64,000 nt of DNA. It comes from Deinococcus deserti VCD115. Lineage in GTDB: Bacteria; Deinococcota; Deinococci; Deinococcales; Deinococcaceae. Below are positions 17,243 through 29,173 of the stretch, one piece after another. A model generated the notes under the pieces. The model worked only from the letters and a program-made list of their open reading frames with translations. It ran no database searches and was not told the origin of the DNA. Positions within the stretch are counted from its first letter, which is position 1; each line of letters opens with the position of its first letter. Location: NCBI RefSeq assembly GCF_000020685.1, contig NC_012526.1, positions 229,501-293,500 of the forward strand. Reading direction: 5' to 3'. A program made the position numbers and the translations under genes.

Positions 17243-18118
17243 ATGAAGAACCTGTTGACACTGACTCTTACGCTAAGCGGCCTCGCCCTGTCGTCCCAGG
17301 CTGCCGCGACCCGTTATCCCCTGACGCTGACCGACGACCTCAACCGCAAGGTCACCATCAAGGCCGAACCCATGCGCATTGTAAGTGTGCTGCCCAGCAC
17401 CACCGAGACGCTGTGTGCGCTGGGTGTGTGCAACCGGCTGGTGGGCGTAGATACCTTCAGCGACTACCCGCAGCAGGTGACCCGCCTGCCCAGGGTAGGC
17501 GGCCTGTACGATCCGAACATCGAGGCCATCGTGGCCCTCAAGCCGGATCTGGTCCTGGTTAGCAAATACGGCAAACTCGAAGGCCCGCTGACCCAGGCCG
17601 GCCTCACGGTAGTGGCCGTGAACCCCGAAACCTACGAGGAAGTCTTCAGCAAGACCCTGACCCTGGGCCGGATCGTCAACCGCGAGGCGGCGGCCAAGGC
17701 GCTGGTCACGCAGATGAGGCGTGACATCGCCCGGATAGAGATCCTCACGAAAAACGCTGCGCGCAAGCCCACCACCTACCTGGAAATCGATCCCACACCG
17801 TACAGCGTCGGTCCCAACTCATTTATGGGCGTGCTGCTCACCAAGGCCGGCGCGCGCAACATCATTCCGGCCAGCATGGGCGACTTTCCCAAGGTGGACC
17901 CGGAATTTATCGTGCGGCAGAACCCGCAGCTGATCCTGAGCACCGACCTGAAAGACCTGGGTAAGCGTCCGGGCTGGAACACCATCGCCGCTGTGAAAAA
18001 CGGGCGGGTCGTGGAGATCCCGCAGGCCCTGAATACCATGCTGGGCCGTCCCGGGCCGCGCCTGGCCGAGGCTCTGCGCGGACTGGCGCGGATCATTCAT
18101 CCGGAACTGCTGAAGTAA
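17243..18118 (+). CDS. btuF: Cobalamin ABC transporter substrate-binding protein
   Basis: The 291-residue protein has a signal peptide (LLTLTLTLSGLALSSQAAA) and the BtuF/TroA-like fold signs: RIVSVLPSTTETLCALG, the domain core IEAIVALKPDLVLVS, and FIVRQNPQLIL. It would bind B12 or a corrinoid outside the membrane and hand it to BtuC. Iron siderophore binding is possible by fold alone, but the riboswitch directly upstream argues for B12. The ATG at 17243 has GGAGG 6 bases before it. The operon continues with btuC 4 bases after the stop. Confidence 0.88.
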   Translation: MKNLLTLTLTLSGLALSSQAAATRYPLTLTDDLNRKVTIKAEPMRIVSVLPSTTETLCALGVCNRLVGVDTFSDYPQQVTRLPRVGGLYDPNIEAIVALKPDLVLVSKYGKLEGPLTQAGLTVVAVNPETYEEVFSKTLTLGRIVNREAAAKALVTQMRRDIARIEILTKNAARKPTTYLEIDPTPYSVGPNSFMGVLLTKAGARNIIPASMGDFPKVDPEFIVRQNPQLILSTDLKDLGKRPGWNTIAAVKNGRVVEIPQALNTMLGRPGPRLAEALRGLARIIHPELLK

Positions 18119-18122
18119 GCCG

Positions 18123-19133
18123 GTGAGGGCCGTGGTGCTGCGCTCCTCGTCCCGTCTGGGCCTGGTGCCGCGGACGCTGGCCCTGGTGGCCGGGCTGATG
18201 CTGGCGGTGGTGTTGGGCACCGCGCTGGGCAGCGTCTCCATTCCGCCGGCCGAGGTGCTGGGCGCGCTCTGGCGTGGTCTGAGCGGGCAGGAACTTCAGG
18301 GCAACGACGTCATCGTGTGGCAGATCCGCCTGCCCCGTGTGGTTATGGCAGTGGTGGTCGGCGCGGCCCTGTCGGTGTGTGGTGGGGCCTTCCAGGGCGT
18401 ATTCCGCAACCCACTGGCCGATCCTTACCTGCTGGGCGTGGCCAGCGGGTCGGCCCTGGGGGCGACCATTGCCATCGTGTCCGGCTGGCCGCGCACGACC
18501 ATTCCGCTGGTGGCCCTGGCCCTGGCTCTGCTGGCGGTGAGTGTCACTCTGGCTCTGGCCCGCGAGGGACGGCGCTTTCCTCCCACCCGGCTGATTCTGG
18601 CTGGTGTGGTGGTGGGCAGCGTGCTCAGCGCCACCACCACCTTTCTGATCCTGCGCGGCGAGGACCGCGCCCGGCAGGTGCTGGCCTACACCCTGGGCGA
18701 CCTGGGCTTCAGTGGCTGGGCCGACGTGGCCACCGTACTTCCCTATGCCGGAGTGGGCTGCGGCGTGCTGATCCTGCTGGCCCGGGCGCTGGACACCCTG
18801 CAACTGGGTGATCTGACGGCCCGCAGTCTGGGCGTACCGGTGGAGCGGCTGCGCCTCCTGGTGGTGGTCGCGGCCAGTATGGCCACGGCCGGGGCTGTGG
18901 CGTATGTCGGGATTATCGGTTTCGTGGGGCTGATCGTGCCGCACGTGGTCCGGCTCGCCTGGGGCTCAGGGCACCGCGTGCTGCTGCCGGTTTCGGCACT
19001 GATGGGCGCGGTTCTGCTGGTCCTGGCCGATCTGCTGGCACGTACCAGCATTCTGTCGCAGGTCGGTATCGTGACCACGCTGCTGGGTGGTCCCTTTTTC
19101 CTCTACCTGCTGCGACGGGGGCAGCATGACTAG
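18123..19133 (+). CDS. btuC: Cobalamin ABC transporter permease (FecCD family)
   Basis: The 336-residue membrane protein has about nine to ten hydrophobic segments and the FecCD hallmarks: WQIRLPRVVMAVVVGAALSV, the coupling-region stretch QGVFRNPLADPYLLG, and GFVGLIVPHVVRL. Two copies would form the channel for B12. The GTG at 18123 lies 4 bases after the btuF stop, and the 3' end overlaps the ATPase gene by 8 bases, so the three genes are one unit. Confidence 0.88.
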   Translation: MRAVVLRSSSRLGLVPRTLALVAGLMLAVVLGTALGSVSIPPAEVLGALWRGLSGQELQGNDVIVWQIRLPRVVMAVVVGAALSVCGGAFQGVFRNPLADPYLLGVASGSALGATIAIVSGWPRTTIPLVALALALLAVSVTLALAREGRRFPPTRLILAGVVVGSVLSATTTFLILRGEDRARQVLAYTLGDLGFSGWADVATVLPYAGVGCGVLILLARALDTLQLGDLTARSLGVPVERLRLLVVVAASMATAGAVAYVGIIGFVGLIVPHVVRLAWGSGHRVLLPVSALMGAVLLVLADLLARTSILSQVGIVTTLLGGPFFLYLLRRGQHD

Positions 19134-19914
19134 CGCCCGGCTGTTGCAGGCCGTGGACCTGCATGTGCGGGCCGGCAGTTTTCCGGCGGTACGCGGGGTC
19201 AGCGCCGACTTCGAGCCTGGGCGGTTTACGGCGGTGATCGGACCCAACGGGGCGGGAAAAAGCACCCTGTTGCGGGCGCTGCTGGGCCTCAGCCCCCCTG
19301 AGTCCGGCGAGGTACGGCTGGATGGCCAGCCACTGCGCCACTGGACCCGGGCCCAGCGGTCGTCAGCCCTTGCCTATCTGGCGCAGGGTGAAGCAGTCCC
19401 CGAAAGCGCCCGCGTGCGCGATGTGGTGGCGCTGGGGCGTGGGGCTGGGAGCTGGAAGTGGGGCCTGATTCCGACCCGTCCCTGGACGGACGAGGATGAA
19501 GAAGCCGTCCGGGGAGCACTGGACCGCACCGATACCCGCCGTTTCGAGCACCGCAAGATCTCGGAACTGTCCGGGGGAGAGCGTCAGCGGGTCAGCTTGG
19601 CACGCGCTCTGGCTGCCCACCCCCGCTACCTGCTGCTGGATGAACCCACCAATCATCTGGATCTGGCCTACGCACTGGACGTGATCCGTTACGTTCGGTG
19701 TGAAGTTGCAGGCGGGTTGGGCGTCGTGGCGGTGCTGCATGACCTGAACCTCGCTGCCCGCGCCGACCGGCTGGTGCTGCTGCATCAGGGGCAGGTGCTG
19801 GCAGCCGGCCCTCCCGATGAGGTACTGACGCCCGACTACCTGCACGCGGCATATGGCGTGCGCGTAAGCGTGACCCGCACTGCCGGACGCCTGCTCGTGA
19901 TTCCTGAAGACTGA
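19126..19914 (+). CDS. btuD: Cobalamin ABC transporter ATPase
   Basis: The 262-residue ATPase has Walker A GPNGAGKST (39-47), the Q-loop, signature LSGGERQR, Walker B YLLLDEPTNHLD, and the switch His in VAVLHDLNLAARAD. It powers the BtuC channel. The start at ATG 19126 sits inside the btuC end, giving translational coupling; upstream extension of the frame is inside btuC and is not supported. Confidence 0.9.
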   Translation: MTSARLLQAVDLHVRAGSFPAVRGVSADFEPGRFTAVIGPNGAGKSTLLRALLGLSPPESGEVRLDGQPLRHWTRAQRSSALAYLAQGEAVPESARVRDVVALGRGAGSWKWGLIPTRPWTDEDEEAVRGALDRTDTRRFEHRKISELSGGERQRVSLARALAAHPRYLLLDEPTNHLDLAYALDVIRYVRCEVAGGLGVVAVLHDLNLAARADRLVLLHQGQVLAAGPPDEVLTPDYLHAAYGVRVSVTRTAGRLLVIPED

Positions 19915-19957
19915 ACCTTCCAGAGCCTGGACCCTGAAGTTCCCCAAGGAGTTTTAT

Positions 19958-20320
19958 ATGCCCCCGAAGTACTACCCCACCCGTGGCCACCTGCTGGTCT
20001 GCCAGGGCAGCAGCTGCCAGGCAAGAGGGTCTTCGCTGCTGCACCAGGCGCTCTGGAAACACCTGGAGCGCGAGGCTCTGTCCTACTACAAGCAGGGCGG
20101 CAGTGTGCGCCTGACCACCAGTGGCTGTCTGGGCGCGTGCAATCACGGCCCGACCATGTGCGTCTATCGCCAGCGCCCCGAAGGCCTGGAAGAAGGCTGG
20201 TACGCCGCCATGGACTTCCCGCTGGCCAGCCGGGTTGCACAGGCCGTGCATGAGGGCACGCCGCTCCCGGCCGAGCACCGGTATGGCCCACCTGAAGAAA
20301 TTCCAGTCGGGTCACACTAG
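19958..20320 (+). CDS. Thioredoxin-like [2Fe-2S] ferredoxin in the B12 operon
   Basis: The 120-residue protein has four cysteines spaced as in thioredoxin-like [2Fe-2S] ferredoxins: CQGSSC (about residues 15-20) and GCLGACNHGP (C near 57 and 61). Ferredoxins of this type accompany cobalamin genes in some bacteria (CbiW-like), where they may supply electrons for cobalt reduction or corrinoid handling. That role is inferred from the operon position, 43 bases after btuD. AAGGAG lies 7 bases before the ATG. A hairpin terminator region follows. Confidence 0.78.
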   Translation: MPPKYYPTRGHLLVCQGSSCQARGSSLLHQALWKHLEREALSYYKQGGSVRLTTSGCLGACNHGPTMCVYRQRPEGLEEGWYAAMDFPLASRVAQAVHEGTPLPAEHRYGPPEEIPVGSH

Positions 20321-20509
20321 GGCGGGGTGCTCCCAGGCTGAGCCGGCGGCTGAAGGAAGCAGCTGAAGATCATGCAGCGGTCACAATCAAGAGCAGCGAG
20401 AGCGCCATCGGCACGCTTTGAATCAGATCTCGGGCCATGACACGACAGAGCAGGTTGCGCGGCCCTTCGCGGACGAACCCGCTGGTCTGAAGCTGTATGG
20501 CAAGGTCCA

Positions 20510-20550
20510 GTCACCAGAGACCTTCCCCGGAGGTCTGCTGGTGACTTTCA
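20510..20550 (+). terminator. Hairpin, possible terminator of the B12 operon
   Basis: A 14-bp stem (GTCACCAG AGACCT with AGGTCT C-bulge pairing CTGGTGAC) is followed by TTTCA. Confidence 0.55.
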
Positions 20551-20580
20551 TCCGGTCTGCCGGGCGCGCTGGAAAGGATC

Positions 20581-20613
20581 CCCGTGTCCAACTAGTCGGA
20601 CACGGGCATCTTT
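20581..20613. terminator. Terminator between converging genes
   Basis: CCCGTGTCC (20581-20589) pairs with GGACACGGG (20598-20606) and a CATCTTTTC tail follows on the plus strand. Confidence 0.65.
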
Positions 20614-20632
20614 TCATCCGTCCTCAGACGCC

Positions 20633-22390
20633 TTAGCCGCGCACGACCTCCAGAATCTTCTCTCCGTATTTGCGTACCCGCTCCGGGCCCATGCCCTTCA
20701 CAGCCCGCAGGTCTGCCTCGGTGTAGGGAATGCGCCGGGCGATCTCGGCCAGGGTGGCGTTGCTGGCAATGATGAAGCGGCTGATCTCCTGGCGTTTGGC
20801 CTCGGCGTTACGCCATTCACGCAGTCGGGCGTAGACGGCTGCCTGCTCGTCGGTCAGGTCGGCGCTGGGATCCTCCTTGCCCTTGGGAAGGTCCGGAGCC
20901 AGCACGATGGCCGGTGGGGCAGGTTCAATGACGTCGGCCTCAGTGCTGTCGGCCTCAACTGCAGTGTCCTCGGCCGGAGCAGCCGGGTCGGCAGCCCCTG
21001 AACCGGCACGGTCGTCAGCGTCGCTGAGGCTGGCCTGCGGTTCCTGAACAGCCGTGTCGTCCTGCCCGTTGGGTGTCTCGTCAGCATCGGCCAGAGGCTC
21101 AGGCAGATTCAGCACATCCGGCAATACCGGCAGATTCGGCGCGTCCGGCCCGGAGCTGACCGGCGTGGGCAGCGTGACCTGTGGGTGCGGAGGCTGGTTG
21201 CTGAACACGATTTCGGGTTCCCAGGTTTCCTCGGTGGCCGGAACAGGCGCGGCCGACTGGAGAGGCGCCGTGTCGGCTGCTGCTTGCGGAGCCTCAAAGG
21301 TAAAGCGCTCAGGCTCGGCAGGTCTGTCCGGTCCCGCCTGGTTGGGCTGATCACCGCGTGAAAAGCGTCCCGGGCGGTCCCCACCACGCCGGAAAGCGTC
21401 CCGGCGTCCCCCGTCACGGCCCGCATCTCGGCGCCCATCGAAGCGGTGATCCCGGCGGTCCTCCCGGCGTCCTTCATCACGGCGCCCTTCGTCCCGGCGC
21501 GGCTCACCCTGCTGCTGCTCGTCCCGGCGTCCTTCTTCTGGGCGCCTTCCCTCCACACGCGAGGCTTCAGGACGGGCCGGTTCACGTCGCTCGGGCTGGC
21601 GCAGATCAGCGGCGCCGTGCAGCATGGCCAGGGCGACGTCTGCTTCCTGGAGCCCGGGGGTCAGCAGCACGCCGCCCGGAACGCTGCGTGCTGCTGCCAG
21701 CACGCCACCCAGAGCCTGCGGAGTATCAGACGCTGCGTCGGGCGCCAGCAGCAGCGCGGTGGGTCCAGCGCCCTGCGCCGCGCCGCCCAGACGCTCGGCA
21801 AGCTGCACGGTTGTGCGGGCAGCCCGGGCCAGACGCAGCGGCAGGGTAGCCACGTCGCGCAGCACCAGGGCCACGCTCAGATCGCTGGGTGGTGCTCCCG
21901 CCGCCTCAGGGGCGCGCCCTGTTCCGAACAGCACAGCCAGTGGAGCGTCGGCATGGCCGCTGAGCGTGACACTGTCGCGGTACACCACCAGATCAGCGCC
22001 AGCGGCGAACCAGCTGCTTCCGGGCGCCAGGGTGGCGTCCACCACGACCCGGACGCCCGCCCGGCGGGCACGCTCCAGGGTCTCGGCGTCAGGTTCCAGC
22101 AGCCACACGGCGCGGGCGCCCCGCCATTCGGCATCCAGGCCAGCCACCGCCAGGCCAGCCCCGGCCAGGGCCTCACGGTTGACGCGCACCCGGGAATCCA
22201 CCCGCAGGGTTCCGCCACCCACCAGGCTGGCCAGCTGCCGTGCCAGGGCATCTTCCCCCGAGAGCAGCAGCCCCCAGTCCGCCCCTTCCAGCGCCGCGAG
22301 AGCGCCGGCCAGACGGGCGTGCGGGTCACCCCGCTCGGCATGCAGGAGCACCAGGCGTGCGTCGGGTCGGGACGAGCGGGAATCGGTCAT
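20633..22390 (-). CDS. HRDC-domain protein with N-terminal cystathionine-lyase-like domain (DR2444-like)
   Basis: The product has about 585 residues in three parts. Residues 1-250 look like a degenerate PLP-dependent cystathionine lyase fold (ALEGADWGLLLSGEDALA, RRAGVRVVVDATLAPGSSW) with no clear PLP lysine motif. Residues about 255-350 are an Arg/Asp/Glu/Gly-rich disordered linker. The C-terminal 80 residues form an HRDC domain (YARLREWRNAEAKRQEIS, then LRAVKGMGPERVRKYG), which binds DNA in RecQ helicases. This matches the layout of DR2444 of D. radiodurans. ATG 22390 is preferred; one ATG upstream is possible. It diverges from the next gene over 72 bases. Confidence 0.75.
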   Translation of the reverse strand: MTDSRSSRPDARLVLLHAERGDPHARLAGALAALEGADWGLLLSGEDALARQLASLVGGGTLRVDSRVRVNREALAGAGLAVAGLDAEWRGARAVWLLEPDAETLERARRAGVRVVVDATLAPGSSWFAAGADLVVYRDSVTLSGHADAPLAVLFGTGRAPEAAGAPPSDLSVALVLRDVATLPLRLARAARTTVQLAERLGGAAQGAGPTALLLAPDAASDTPQALGGVLAAARSVPGGVLLTPGLQEADVALAMLHGAADLRQPERREPARPEASRVEGRRPEEGRRDEQQQGEPRRDEGRRDEGRREDRRDHRFDGRRDAGRDGGRRDAFRRGGDRPGRFSRGDQPNQAGPDRPAEPERFTFEAPQAAADTAPLQSAAPVPATEETWEPEIVFSNQPPHPQVTLPTPVSSGPDAPNLPVLPDVLNLPEPLADADETPNGQDDTAVQEPQASLSDADDRAGSGAADPAAPAEDTAVEADSTEADVIEPAPPAIVLAPDLPKGKEDPSADLTDEQAAVYARLREWRNAEAKRQEISRFIIASNATLAEIARRIPYTEADLRAVKGMGPERVRKYGEKILEVVRG

Positions 22391-22462
22391 CCTGCTATTT
22401 TGCCGCATGCAGCCCCTGGCTGGTCCGGGAACCGGATTTTGACCCAAGACGTATTTCCCGAC

Positions 22463-23446
22463 ATGAGATTATTTGTCCTGACAGCCCTTCTGCTTTCCGC
22501 TCCTGCTGCTGCCCAGGGAAACGCGCCGGCTACCGTGCCGGTCAGTGCGTCGGCCGCAACCTTACGCGTTACCGCGGCGGTCGGCACCACAGTGGAGATG
22601 CAGACCACGACCCAGTCGCGCATGACGATGGGGAAGGTCGAAGTCACGGCCGCGCCGGGGCGGCAGGTGTCAGCAGCGAAATTGCAGGCCATGCAGCAGG
22701 AGTTCAGCCGTGGCATGGCTGGCGCGGATGTTCCAGCCATGACCGGCAAGCTGTTCGTGAAAGTAGCAGCCCGGGCCGCAGACGGTTCAGTCACTCTGCT
22801 GACCAGCATGATCCAGAACATTCCCGGTGAGAAGACGCCACTGACCCTGCGTGTAACGCAGCAGGTCGCGCCGGATGGCAGCATCACCGGCCTGAGCATG
22901 GACTCGGATCACCCCATGATGAAACCTCTGCTGTCTGGATTGACCCCCGAGAAACTCAGGCAGATTGCCAGCCAGAGCGGCGCTGACCACACAGGAATCT
23001 ATGGCCTGCCGCTGGTGAAAGGCTCCGTACATACGCAGACAGCGACCCTGGACCTGCAGGAGATCATGAGCGCGGTGTTGCAGGGCATTGCCGGCCAGGA
23101 CCCGGAGGTGGCCGCTGCACTGGGCGACCTGAAGTCCAGCTTCTTGAAAACCACCACAACAACCACCTACTCTGGACTTAACGCGCAGGGGCTGCACACC
23201 TTCATGGTCTCGGGCCGGGCCGGCGGCTACCGGATGAGCCTGGGCGGCCAGGGTGGACTGCCCGCCATGACAATGGAACTGAAAAACCTGCAGACTTCAG
23301 GCAGCAGCACCTACCGTCCGGACGGATTGCCGGGGCTCATGACCCAGCAGTCCACCATGCAGATGGTCATGACCATGCAGATGGACGACGTGGTCGTGAC
23401 CATGCCCATGACCATGACGCAGACCCTCACTGCCCGTCCACGCTGA
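22463..23446 (+). CDS. Secreted protein with Met-rich C-terminus, function unknown
   Basis: The 327-residue protein has a signal peptide ([19 protein letters not shown]). The mature part has Thr-rich beta-strand sequence ([28 protein letters not shown]) and a C-terminus with about ten Met residues in alternation ([11 protein letters not shown] and MPMTMTQ). Methionine clusters sometimes bind copper or other soft metals, but there is no direct sign of that here. I do not recognise the family. ATG 22463 is chosen because the signal peptide begins there. Confidence 0.65.
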   Translation: MRLFVLTALLLSAPAAAQGNAPATVPVSASAATLRVTAAVGTTVEMQTTTQSRMTMGKVEVTAAPGRQVSAAKLQAMQQEFSRGMAGADVPAMTGKLFVKVAARAADGSVTLLTSMIQNIPGEKTPLTLRVTQQVAPDGSITGLSMDSDHPMMKPLLSGLTPEKLRQIASQSGADHTGIYGLPLVKGSVHTQTATLDLQEIMSAVLQGIAGQDPEVAAALGDLKSSFLKTTTTTTYSGLNAQGLHTFMVSGRAGGYRMSLGGQGGLPAMTMELKNLQTSGSSTYRPDGLPGLMTQQSTMQMVMTMQMDDVVVTMPMTMTQTLTARPR

Positions 23447-23569
23447 CCGGCCGGGTTCTGTCTCACGGGCATCGTGCCCTGGAGCGGGAGCCACCAGTCG
23501 GCACAGCCCCGGCATTACAAACGCCCCCCGCCTTTCACGCCATGCTGAGGAGCACGGAGGTTGCAGCTT

Positions 23570-24781
<1,212 letters not shown>

Positions 24782-24791
24782 CGGCAACAGG

Positions 24792-24821
24792 AAGGGGAGG
24801 CACACCGGTGTGCCTCCCCTT
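24792..24821. terminator. Perfect-palindrome bidirectional terminator
   Basis: AAGGGGAGGCACACC (24792-24806) is the exact reverse complement of the next 15 bases, followed by CTTTAT. It separates converging genes. Confidence 0.85.
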
Positions 24822-24834
24822 CTTTATGGCGGTC

Positions 24835-25290
24835 TCAGCCCATCTTGATGTACATCGGTGGCTTGATGCCCAGCATGCGGGCCATCATCCACACCTGTCC
24901 CTTGTGATGGGCCTCGTGGCTGACCATGGCGTCAAGCAACGCGGCTGCCGGCATCTCGCGGCCCCCGAAGGCGACCACACGGCGTTCCAGATCCTCCGGG
25001 CCCATGGCGCGGATAGCCCTGGCAATCTGCTCACCGGTCGTTTCCAGACGGCCCCGGGCCTCCTGCAGTGTGGCGCTGCTGGCCACGGCCCCCGGCTTCT
25101 CTCCGGCAACCATGGACAGAAGGCGCTGACAGCTGCCCGACAGGTGGTCAGCCAGACCGATAAAGGTCATGCCGCCCTCCCAGGCGCTGAAGGTGCCCTG
25201 GTCCTCCGGCAACTGGGCGTACAGGTCCATCAGCGCGCCGCGGTGCATCAGGAAGTTGCGGGCGTAGGTCTCGGCAGGATTGACAGGCAT
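24835..25290 (-). CDS. DinB-fold protein (possible thiol S-transferase)
   Basis: The 151-residue four-helix protein has the metal-binding His set of the DinB family: H in LADHLSGSCQ (about residue 49) and HEAHHKGQ (about 125-132). DinB proteins are abundant in Deinococcus; in bacillithiol-using bacteria members of this fold (BstA/YfiT) act as thiol S-transferases. BshB1 in this window shows bacillithiol is made here, so that role is possible but not shown. Confidence 0.82.
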   Translation of the reverse strand: MPVNPAETYARNFLMHRGALMDLYAQLPEDQGTFSAWEGGMTFIGLADHLSGSCQRLLSMVAGEKPGAVASSATLQEARGRLETTGEQIARAIRAMGPEDLERRVVAFGGREMPAAALLDAMVSHEAHHKGQVWMMARMLGIKPPMYIKMG

Positions 25291-25326
25291 GCCCTCAGGA
25301 TAGTGGCCGGGATTGTTGCCCGGCCC

Positions 25327-25722
25327 TCAGGCAGGCGGTCCAGGCCGCCGGCGCAACTCGTCGCGGATTTCCGCGAGGAGCTTTTCCTGGTTGCTGGGCT
25401 CTGCCGCCGCTGGTTTGTCCTCCTGCTTGAAGCGTTCCATCAGGCGGTTGACAGGCGTGATGACAAAAAAGTAGATCACGGCCCCGGTGATCAGGAAATT
25501 CACCAGCGCTGTCAGAAAGAGTCCATATTTGAAGACGCTTCCATTGATTTCAAAAGTGAGCCTGTCAAAATTCGGGATTCCGCCGAAAATCCCGATGATC
25601 GGCATGATCACGCCGTCGGTAAAGGACTTGACCACGCCGTTGAACGCCGCGCCGATAATCACGCCCACGGCCAGATCGATCAGGTTGCCGCGCATCAGGA
25701 ACTTCTGAAAACCACTCAGCAT
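25327..25722 (-). CDS. mscL: Large-conductance mechanosensitive channel
   Basis: The 131-residue protein is a standard MscL: N-terminal amphipathic helix and pore helix GNLIDLAVGVIIGAAFN, periplasmic loop, second membrane helix (FLTALVNFLITGAVIYFFV) and a charged C-terminal helix (EKLLAEIRDELRR). It opens under membrane tension to release solutes during osmotic downshift. Length and motif order are normal for the family. Confidence 0.95.
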   Translation of the reverse strand: MLSGFQKFLMRGNLIDLAVGVIIGAAFNGVVKSFTDGVIMPIIGIFGGIPNFDRLTFEINGSVFKYGLFLTALVNFLITGAVIYFFVITPVNRLMERFKQEDKPAAAEPSNQEKLLAEIRDELRRRPGPPA

Positions 25723-25797
25723 GTTCCGGAGTGTTCCACAGAACAGCAGATGTCACCGAATGGTCCGGAGCCGAAAGAACCGGAATGCGGCCTGGGC

Positions 25798-27273
<1,476 letters not shown>

Positions 27274-27385
27274 GTCATCTCACCCCTTTTCGGGACTAAG
27301 CACGGCCCCGAACAAACGTAACACTCTACCGGGCGGCGCGAGGTCAGGATGTGACGTGACTCCCGGTTGCGGCACACAGACAACC

Positions 27386-27420
27386 GCGAAGGGCCACGGC
27401 ATCTGCTCGTGGCCCTTCGC
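27386..27420 (-). terminator. Terminator of the riboflavin operon
   Basis: A 13-bp perfect stem (arms 27386-27398 and 27408-27420) lies just after the ribH stop. The T-run on the minus strand is weak. Confidence 0.65.
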
Positions 27421-27430
27421 AGATGTAATG

Positions 27431-27901
27431 TCAGGACTGCGGAATCTGGCGCAGCAGGTTAACGGTCTCGATCATCGCCAGGGTCGCCTCGGCGCCTTTG
27501 TTGCCGGCCTTGATCCCCGCGCGGTTCAGGGCCTGCTCGACCGTGTCGGTGGTCAGCACGCCAAAGGCGACCGGCACCCCGGTGTGCAGTGAGGTATTCA
27601 GGATGCCGTTGGCTGCGCCGCCCGCCACGAAATCGTAGTGGTCAGTATCGCCCTTAATCACGGCCCCCAGGCAGACGATGGCGTCATAGCGGCCTGACTC
27701 GGCCAGTTTGCGGGCGATCAGCGGCACCTCGTAGGCGCCAGGGGACAGGTAGTGGTCCAGGTTCTCGCTGCGGCCACCATGCTGCACAAAGGCAAGCTCG
27801 GCGCCTTCGACCAGCCGGTCTACAATCAGGTGATTCCAGCGGGTGGAAATAATGGCGAATTTCAGGTCAGTGGCCAGCAGATGGGCTTCGATACGGTTCA
27901 T
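27431..27901 (-). CDS. ribH: 6,7-dimethyl-8-ribityllumazine synthase
   Basis: The 156-residue protein has the lumazine synthase blocks ISTRWNHLIVDRLVEGA, PGAYEVPLIARKL, and CLGAVIKGDTDHYDFVA with the catalytic His in DTDHYDF. It condenses a ribitylamino uracil with dihydroxybutanone phosphate and forms icosahedral shells. It is the last gene of the rib operon, 51 bases after ribBA. Confidence 0.95.
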   Translation of the reverse strand: MNRIEAHLLATDLKFAIISTRWNHLIVDRLVEGAELAFVQHGGRSENLDHYLSPGAYEVPLIARKLAESGRYDAIVCLGAVIKGDTDHYDFVAGGAANGILNTSLHTGVPVAFGVLTTDTVEQALNRAGIKAGNKGAEATLAMIETVNLLRQIPQS

Positions 27902-27952
27902 GGGAAACTCCGGGGTGGGGAAGAGGCGCTTTCGGGGAATTCGGGCAGCTGC

Positions 27953-29173
27953 TCAGTCGCCGCTGCCGTCGGTGCCGATGTGCCCGAGGCGGGCCGCCTT
28001 GGTGTTGAGGTAGGCGTCGTTGTGGACATTGCGGCCTGCGTGCAGCGGCACGCGCTCGATGACTTCCAGCCCGAAGCCTCCCAGGGAGTGCAGTTTGCGC
28101 GGGTTGTTGGTCAACACACGCAGGCGCCGCGCGCCCAGCAGGTGCAGCATCTGCGCGCCAATCCCGAAATCACGGGCATCGGCGGGAAACCCCAGCTGCA
28201 GGTTGGCGTCTACGGTATCGGCTCCGCCGTCCTGCAGGTGGTAGGCGCGGATCTTGTTGAGCAGGCCAATGCCGCGGCCTTCCTGGCGCAGATAGACCAG
28301 CACGCCGCGGCCCTCTTCGGCAATGGCCTGCATCGCCGCGTCACGCTGCGGGCCGCAGTCGCAGCGCAGCGAGTGAAAGCCGTCCCCAGTCAGGCACTCG
28401 CTATGCACCCGCACCAGCAGGGGCTCGGGCGTGACCTCGCCCATCACCAGGGCGACGTGCTCAGCGCCGCTCAGGGAGTCCTCGAAACCGACGATGCGGA
28501 ACTGGCCATACTCGGTAGGCAGATCCGCCTCGGCCACCAGCCGCATAAAGGGATCGTGCTCCATGCGGTAGGCGATCAGCGCCTCGATGCTGCCCACCTT
28601 CAGGTTGTGTTTCTCGGCAAATTCCAGCAGTTCCGGCAGGCGGCTCATCTCTCCGGAGTCGCTCATGATCTCGCAGATCACCCCGGCCGGGGCGTAACCC
28701 GCCAGCCGCGCCAGGTCACAGCCGGCCTCGGTGTGCCCGGCCCGGCGCAGCACCCCACCCGGACGTGCCACCAGCGGAAAGATGTGCCCGGGGCGGCGGA
28801 ACTCCTCAGGGCGGGCCTCCGGGTTGACCAGCGCGGCAATGGTCGCGGCGCGGTCGTAGGCACTGATGCCGGTGGAGTTGCTCACGTGATCCACGCTGAC
28901 CGTGAAGGCCGTGCCGTTGGGGTCACTGCCCTGGCCGAAGCTGCCAGCACCGACCATGGGTGCCAGATTCAGCGCCGCGGCCCGCTCGGGCGGCAGGGTC
29001 ACGCAGATCAGCCCGCGACCCTCGCGCGCCATGAAGTTGACCCATTCGGGTGTGGCCGCTTCGGCGGGCATCAGCAGGTCCCCCTCGTTCTCGCGGCTCT
29101 CGTCGTCCACCACAACCACGGGGCGGCCGGCGCGCAGCTCGGCCAGCAGTTCAGGAATGGAAGCCAGGGTCAT
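27953..29173 (-). CDS. ribBA: Bifunctional 3,4-dihydroxy-2-butanone 4-phosphate synthase / GTP cyclohydrolase II
   Basis: The 406-residue fusion has the RibB half first ([42 protein letters not shown]), then the RibA half from about 205 with the zinc ligands C-x10-C-x-C ([20 protein letters not shown]) and [17 protein letters not shown]. It supplies both precursors for riboflavin synthesis. The start overlaps the ribE stop by four bases. Confidence 0.95.
   Translation of the reverse strand: MTLASIPELLAELRAGRPVVVVDDESRENEGDLLMPAEAATPEWVNFMAREGRGLICVTLPPERAAALNLAPMVGAGSFGQGSDPNGTAFTVSVDHVSNSTGISAYDRAATIAALVNPEARPEEFRRPGHIFPLVARPGGVLRRAGHTEAGCDLARLAGYAPAGVICEIMSDSGEMSRLPELLEFAEKHNLKVGSIEALIAYRMEHDPFMRLVAEADLPTEYGQFRIVGFEDSLSGAEHVALVMGEVTPEPLLVRVHSECLTGDGFHSLRCDCGPQRDAAMQAIAEEGRGVLVYLRQEGRGIGLLNKIRAYHLQDGGADTVDANLQLGFPADARDFGIGAQMLHLLGARRLRVLTNNPRKLHSLGGFGLEVIERVPLHAGRNVHNDAYLNTKAARLGHIGTDGSGD

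Larger units (their letters stand above)
20321..20632. other. 312-bp intergenic region with two hairpins
   Basis: This gap between converging genes holds two terminator-like hairpins (20510-20550 and 20581-20613). A plus-strand open frame across it has no coding features I trust. Confidence 0.5.

Noticed and set aside
21446..22462. Upstream extension of the Met-rich secreted protein
   Set aside because: The extension overlaps the HRDC gene antisense; the signal peptide at 22463 marks the true start.
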